A DNA stretch of 64,000 bases from Coniella vitis (taxonomy: Eukaryota; Ascomycota; Sordariomycetes; Diaporthales; Schizoparmaceae): the NCBI GenBank assembly GCA_011317545.1, contig WUJK01000009.1, positions 372,001 through 436,000 on the forward strand, read 5' to 3'. Made by a program: the position numbers and the translations under genes. Shown one piece after another: positions 61,735 through 64,000 of the stretch (position 1 is its first letter; each line of letters opens with the position of its first letter). The notes below the pieces were generated by a model. The model saw nothing but the letters and a program-made list of their open reading frames with translations, had not been told where the DNA came from and made no database searches.

Positions 61735-62094
61735 TTATCTCCCTTCTATCGGTTTTTATCCCTAAAGACCTATAGTATTTCCGTAAATAATCCTATCTAA
61801 TATTCTTACTTCGGATTATACCTTCCTAATTCGTTATATTATCGAGAATTAATAAGGTTTATTATAAGAAGACCGAATAAACTTCTTCTCTTTAGTTATC
61901 TATATTAGATCGTTATTCTAAGATACCCTCCTATTCTTCTTACTAATCCCGTTAAGTTCCTTACTTAGCCTCCGAAGAGGATATTTCTTACTATTCGGAA
62001 TATATTCGCTATAAACGGGGAAACTATAATATATAGGGCTTAACTCCTATATAGATATAAAAAATTACCCGTTAGTATTTATTAGCTAAAGCAG

Positions 62095-62365
62095 CCCTTA
62101 ATATTATTAAAAAGGAACTTAAATAAGCTATTACGAAAGTATGCCGATTATATAAGGAGCGTTATATATAGGCTAATAAAATAGCGTATACTATTCGTTA
62201 TAATTTAGATACGATCGAAGAATTAGATTATATTAAAGCGGAGGAGTTAGAGAAGGAGCGTTTAGCCGCCGAAGCTATAAGGTATCCTATAGAATTAGCT
62301 ATTCCCGAAGGCCTATTACCTAAGGGTTTTATAACTATTATATTAGAGGATTTTAATTAATCTAG
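62095..62365 (+). pseudogene. Antisense accessory ORF of element 4
   Basis: Plus-strand frame opposite to pol. Reads KKELK.AITKVCRLYKERY, IAYTIRYNL, EELEKERLAAEA and PEGLLPKGFITIILEDFN with TAA/TAG breaks. Matches the antisense frame of element 2 block by block. Confidence 0.55.
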
Positions 62366-62599
62366 GATTTCTCTATTATCTCTATCTAATTTTCTTATTA
62401 GTAATTTATAGGGTATTAGGGCTTTTAGTTCGTAATTTAGGATTATAAACTAATCGATTATAGAGTTTAATAGGTTATTAGATTTAATTAGCGCTTTTAA
62501 TAAAGGAGGCTTATCTAATCGTTAATAAGTTCCCTATTTTTATCCGTTATTAAATTACTTATTAATTTTCGTATTCCCTAATTAGATCTTAGTAGATAT

Positions 62600-64000
62600 T
62601 CTTTAGGGGTTCCTATATATTTTCCGAATTATCGTAATTTTTCTATTTAATAAGGTATTACTTTCCGTATCCGTATTTATATAAGTCGAGAATCTATTTA
62701 ACTTCGTATTATACTTATTCTAATTCGATAATATCTATATTATATAAGAGTTCTATATCTATTAGTACTAATTCTAGAAGTAAAATATAGAAGACTAGGT
62801 ATAAATATATATATAGGATTTCCAATTTATAGTTAATTAATAAAATCTATCGTATAATTTTATAAGGTCCGAGTTTTTTATAATTAAGTTTATCGCTAGG
62901 TTTAATAGTTTTAATATTTTTATAGTTAAGGTAGATTTTATCTCCCTTTTATAAGATTAGTCCCTTAATCCTTTTCTAATTAGTATATTTCGTTATTTAT
63001 TCTTTAACGCCCTAAAGTATATATCGAATATCTTTATATAATTATTTAATTCTTCTAATATATTAGTCTACCGTTTCTACGTTTCTACCTAATAATATTT
63101 CGTAGTATACCGTAGGGTTATATCTATAGAGTAGGAAGAATAGTAATTTTCCTATACTCGTTATATCTATATTATTATAAGTAAACTATCTAATTAGTAA
63201 AAGTTCGATCTAATTATCTTATTTATAGTTAATATAATATTATAAATACTATTTTATAATCTAGTTAATATATTCTATTTATCCGTTTATCTAAGTATAA
63301 AATACCGTAGATATATATTATATTATTCCGAGGTATTTAGTAAGTAAGATCTAGAATTTCGATATAAATTTTCTATCTTTATCTAATATAATTTCCTAAG
63401 GTATTCCGTAGTTAGTAATAATAATACGGAGGAATATATATATAAGTTCTTCTATAATATTACTTTCTCTATATAATAGGAAGTATATATATTTACTTAA
63501 TCTATAAACTATTACTAAGATACTATTATATTATACCTAAGTTAAGGGTTTTTATAAAAGGGGTAGTTTAATAATAAAGTTTAGATTAATAAATAACTAA
63601 ATAGTTATAGGTATTAGTAGAGGTTATAATAATCTATAAGGTTTATATTATTCTATCTTATTCCGTTTATATATATTATATTTATTAACGATATTTATAA
63701 CTCGTTTCTTAAGGTTTAGTAGATTCTAATAGCATTAGATCCTTTTATAAATTACTCTAATTCCTTAATATCCGTATACTAATATATTATAAATACTTCT
63801 AATATAATCGTTTTATTCCGATATTATTATACTATTAAGGTTAAGTATTTCTTCTTCGATATATAATATTACGTTAAGTTCCTTAGTAATAGATAGTATA
63901 ATAAGATTACCTTCCGAATCTTCCTTAAAGATTATTATAATATCTTAGTCTTTATTATTACTATCTTTATAATTTAACCGCTTACTAAGAGTATCTACTT
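62600..64000 (-). pseudogene. Integrase and C-terminal pol remnant of element 4
   Basis: The reverse complement matches element 1 from about 17400 back to about 16200: integrase core, C-terminal tail and, at the edge, the end of the RNase H/connection region (63975-64000 matches the agcagacggttagattataa area of element 1). Heavily RIPped. Confidence 0.8.

Larger units (their letters stand above)
61253..64000 (-). mobile_element. Element 4: Ty3/gypsy copy on the minus strand, 3' part
   Basis: Reading minus: integrase at the right edge, tail region, polypurine tract (rc of tctcccttct at 61738-61747), then the 3' LTR. Runs off the window at a site matching about 16200 of element 1. Nested inside element 3. 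Confidence 0.9.

Overview
The window looks like part of a filamentous ascomycete (Pezizomycotina) chromosome. Its genes carry short GT-AG introns of 71-105 bp, and it holds a fungal PNP-NACHT-ankyrin NLR gene. A long AT-rich block shows the signature of repeat-induced point mutation (RIP): CpA and TpG are almost absent by eye, CAA/CAG codons have become TAA/TAG, and CpG is still common. I identified families by reading conserved motifs, not by searching databases.

Left gene island (1-11.35 kb): the 5' part of a Ppx1-type exopolyphosphatase (minus strand, runs off the edge), a four-exon amidase-signature hydrolase, a tRNA-Ser(AGA), a 63-base poly-T run, a coiled-coil protein of unknown function, a pseudogene whose only lesions are four TAG codons, and one unassigned 236-aa protein.

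RIP block (11.36-49.5 kb): LTR retrotransposons whose boundaries can be fixed from matching LTR lengths and target-site duplications (TSDs). Element 1 (11360-18992, 461-bp LTRs, TSD ATGGG) and element 2 (20271-27650, 467-bp LTRs, TSD CGTAC) are related Ty3/gypsy copies. Element E (27709-48065, minus, 239-bp LTRs, TSD GCGTA) has been invaded by element D (30546-42351, 409-bp LTRs) and by two 532-bp miniature LTR elements (TRIM-like, 192-bp LTRs). The two TRIMs lie in opposite orientation and their TSDs are exchanged. This is the expected mark of recombination between them that flipped the roughly 16.5 kb in between (or of an assembly error with the same form). Elements 1, 2 and E all appear to have landed in one older minus-strand coding remnant. 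A solo TRIM LTR inside element D has escaped RIP.

Right gene island (49.5-56.4 kb): a three-exon PAQR/AdipoR-like seven-helix membrane protein (minus) and a single-exon PNP-NACHT-ankyrin NLR (plus). A second RIP block starts at about 56.6 kb and contains a nest: an LTR remnant (minus) interrupted by element 3 (plus), itself interrupted by element 4 (minus, running off the right edge).

The host genes do not form a pathway. The main content is a transposon graveyard with a readable insertion order, plus an NLR gene sitting between two RIP blocks.
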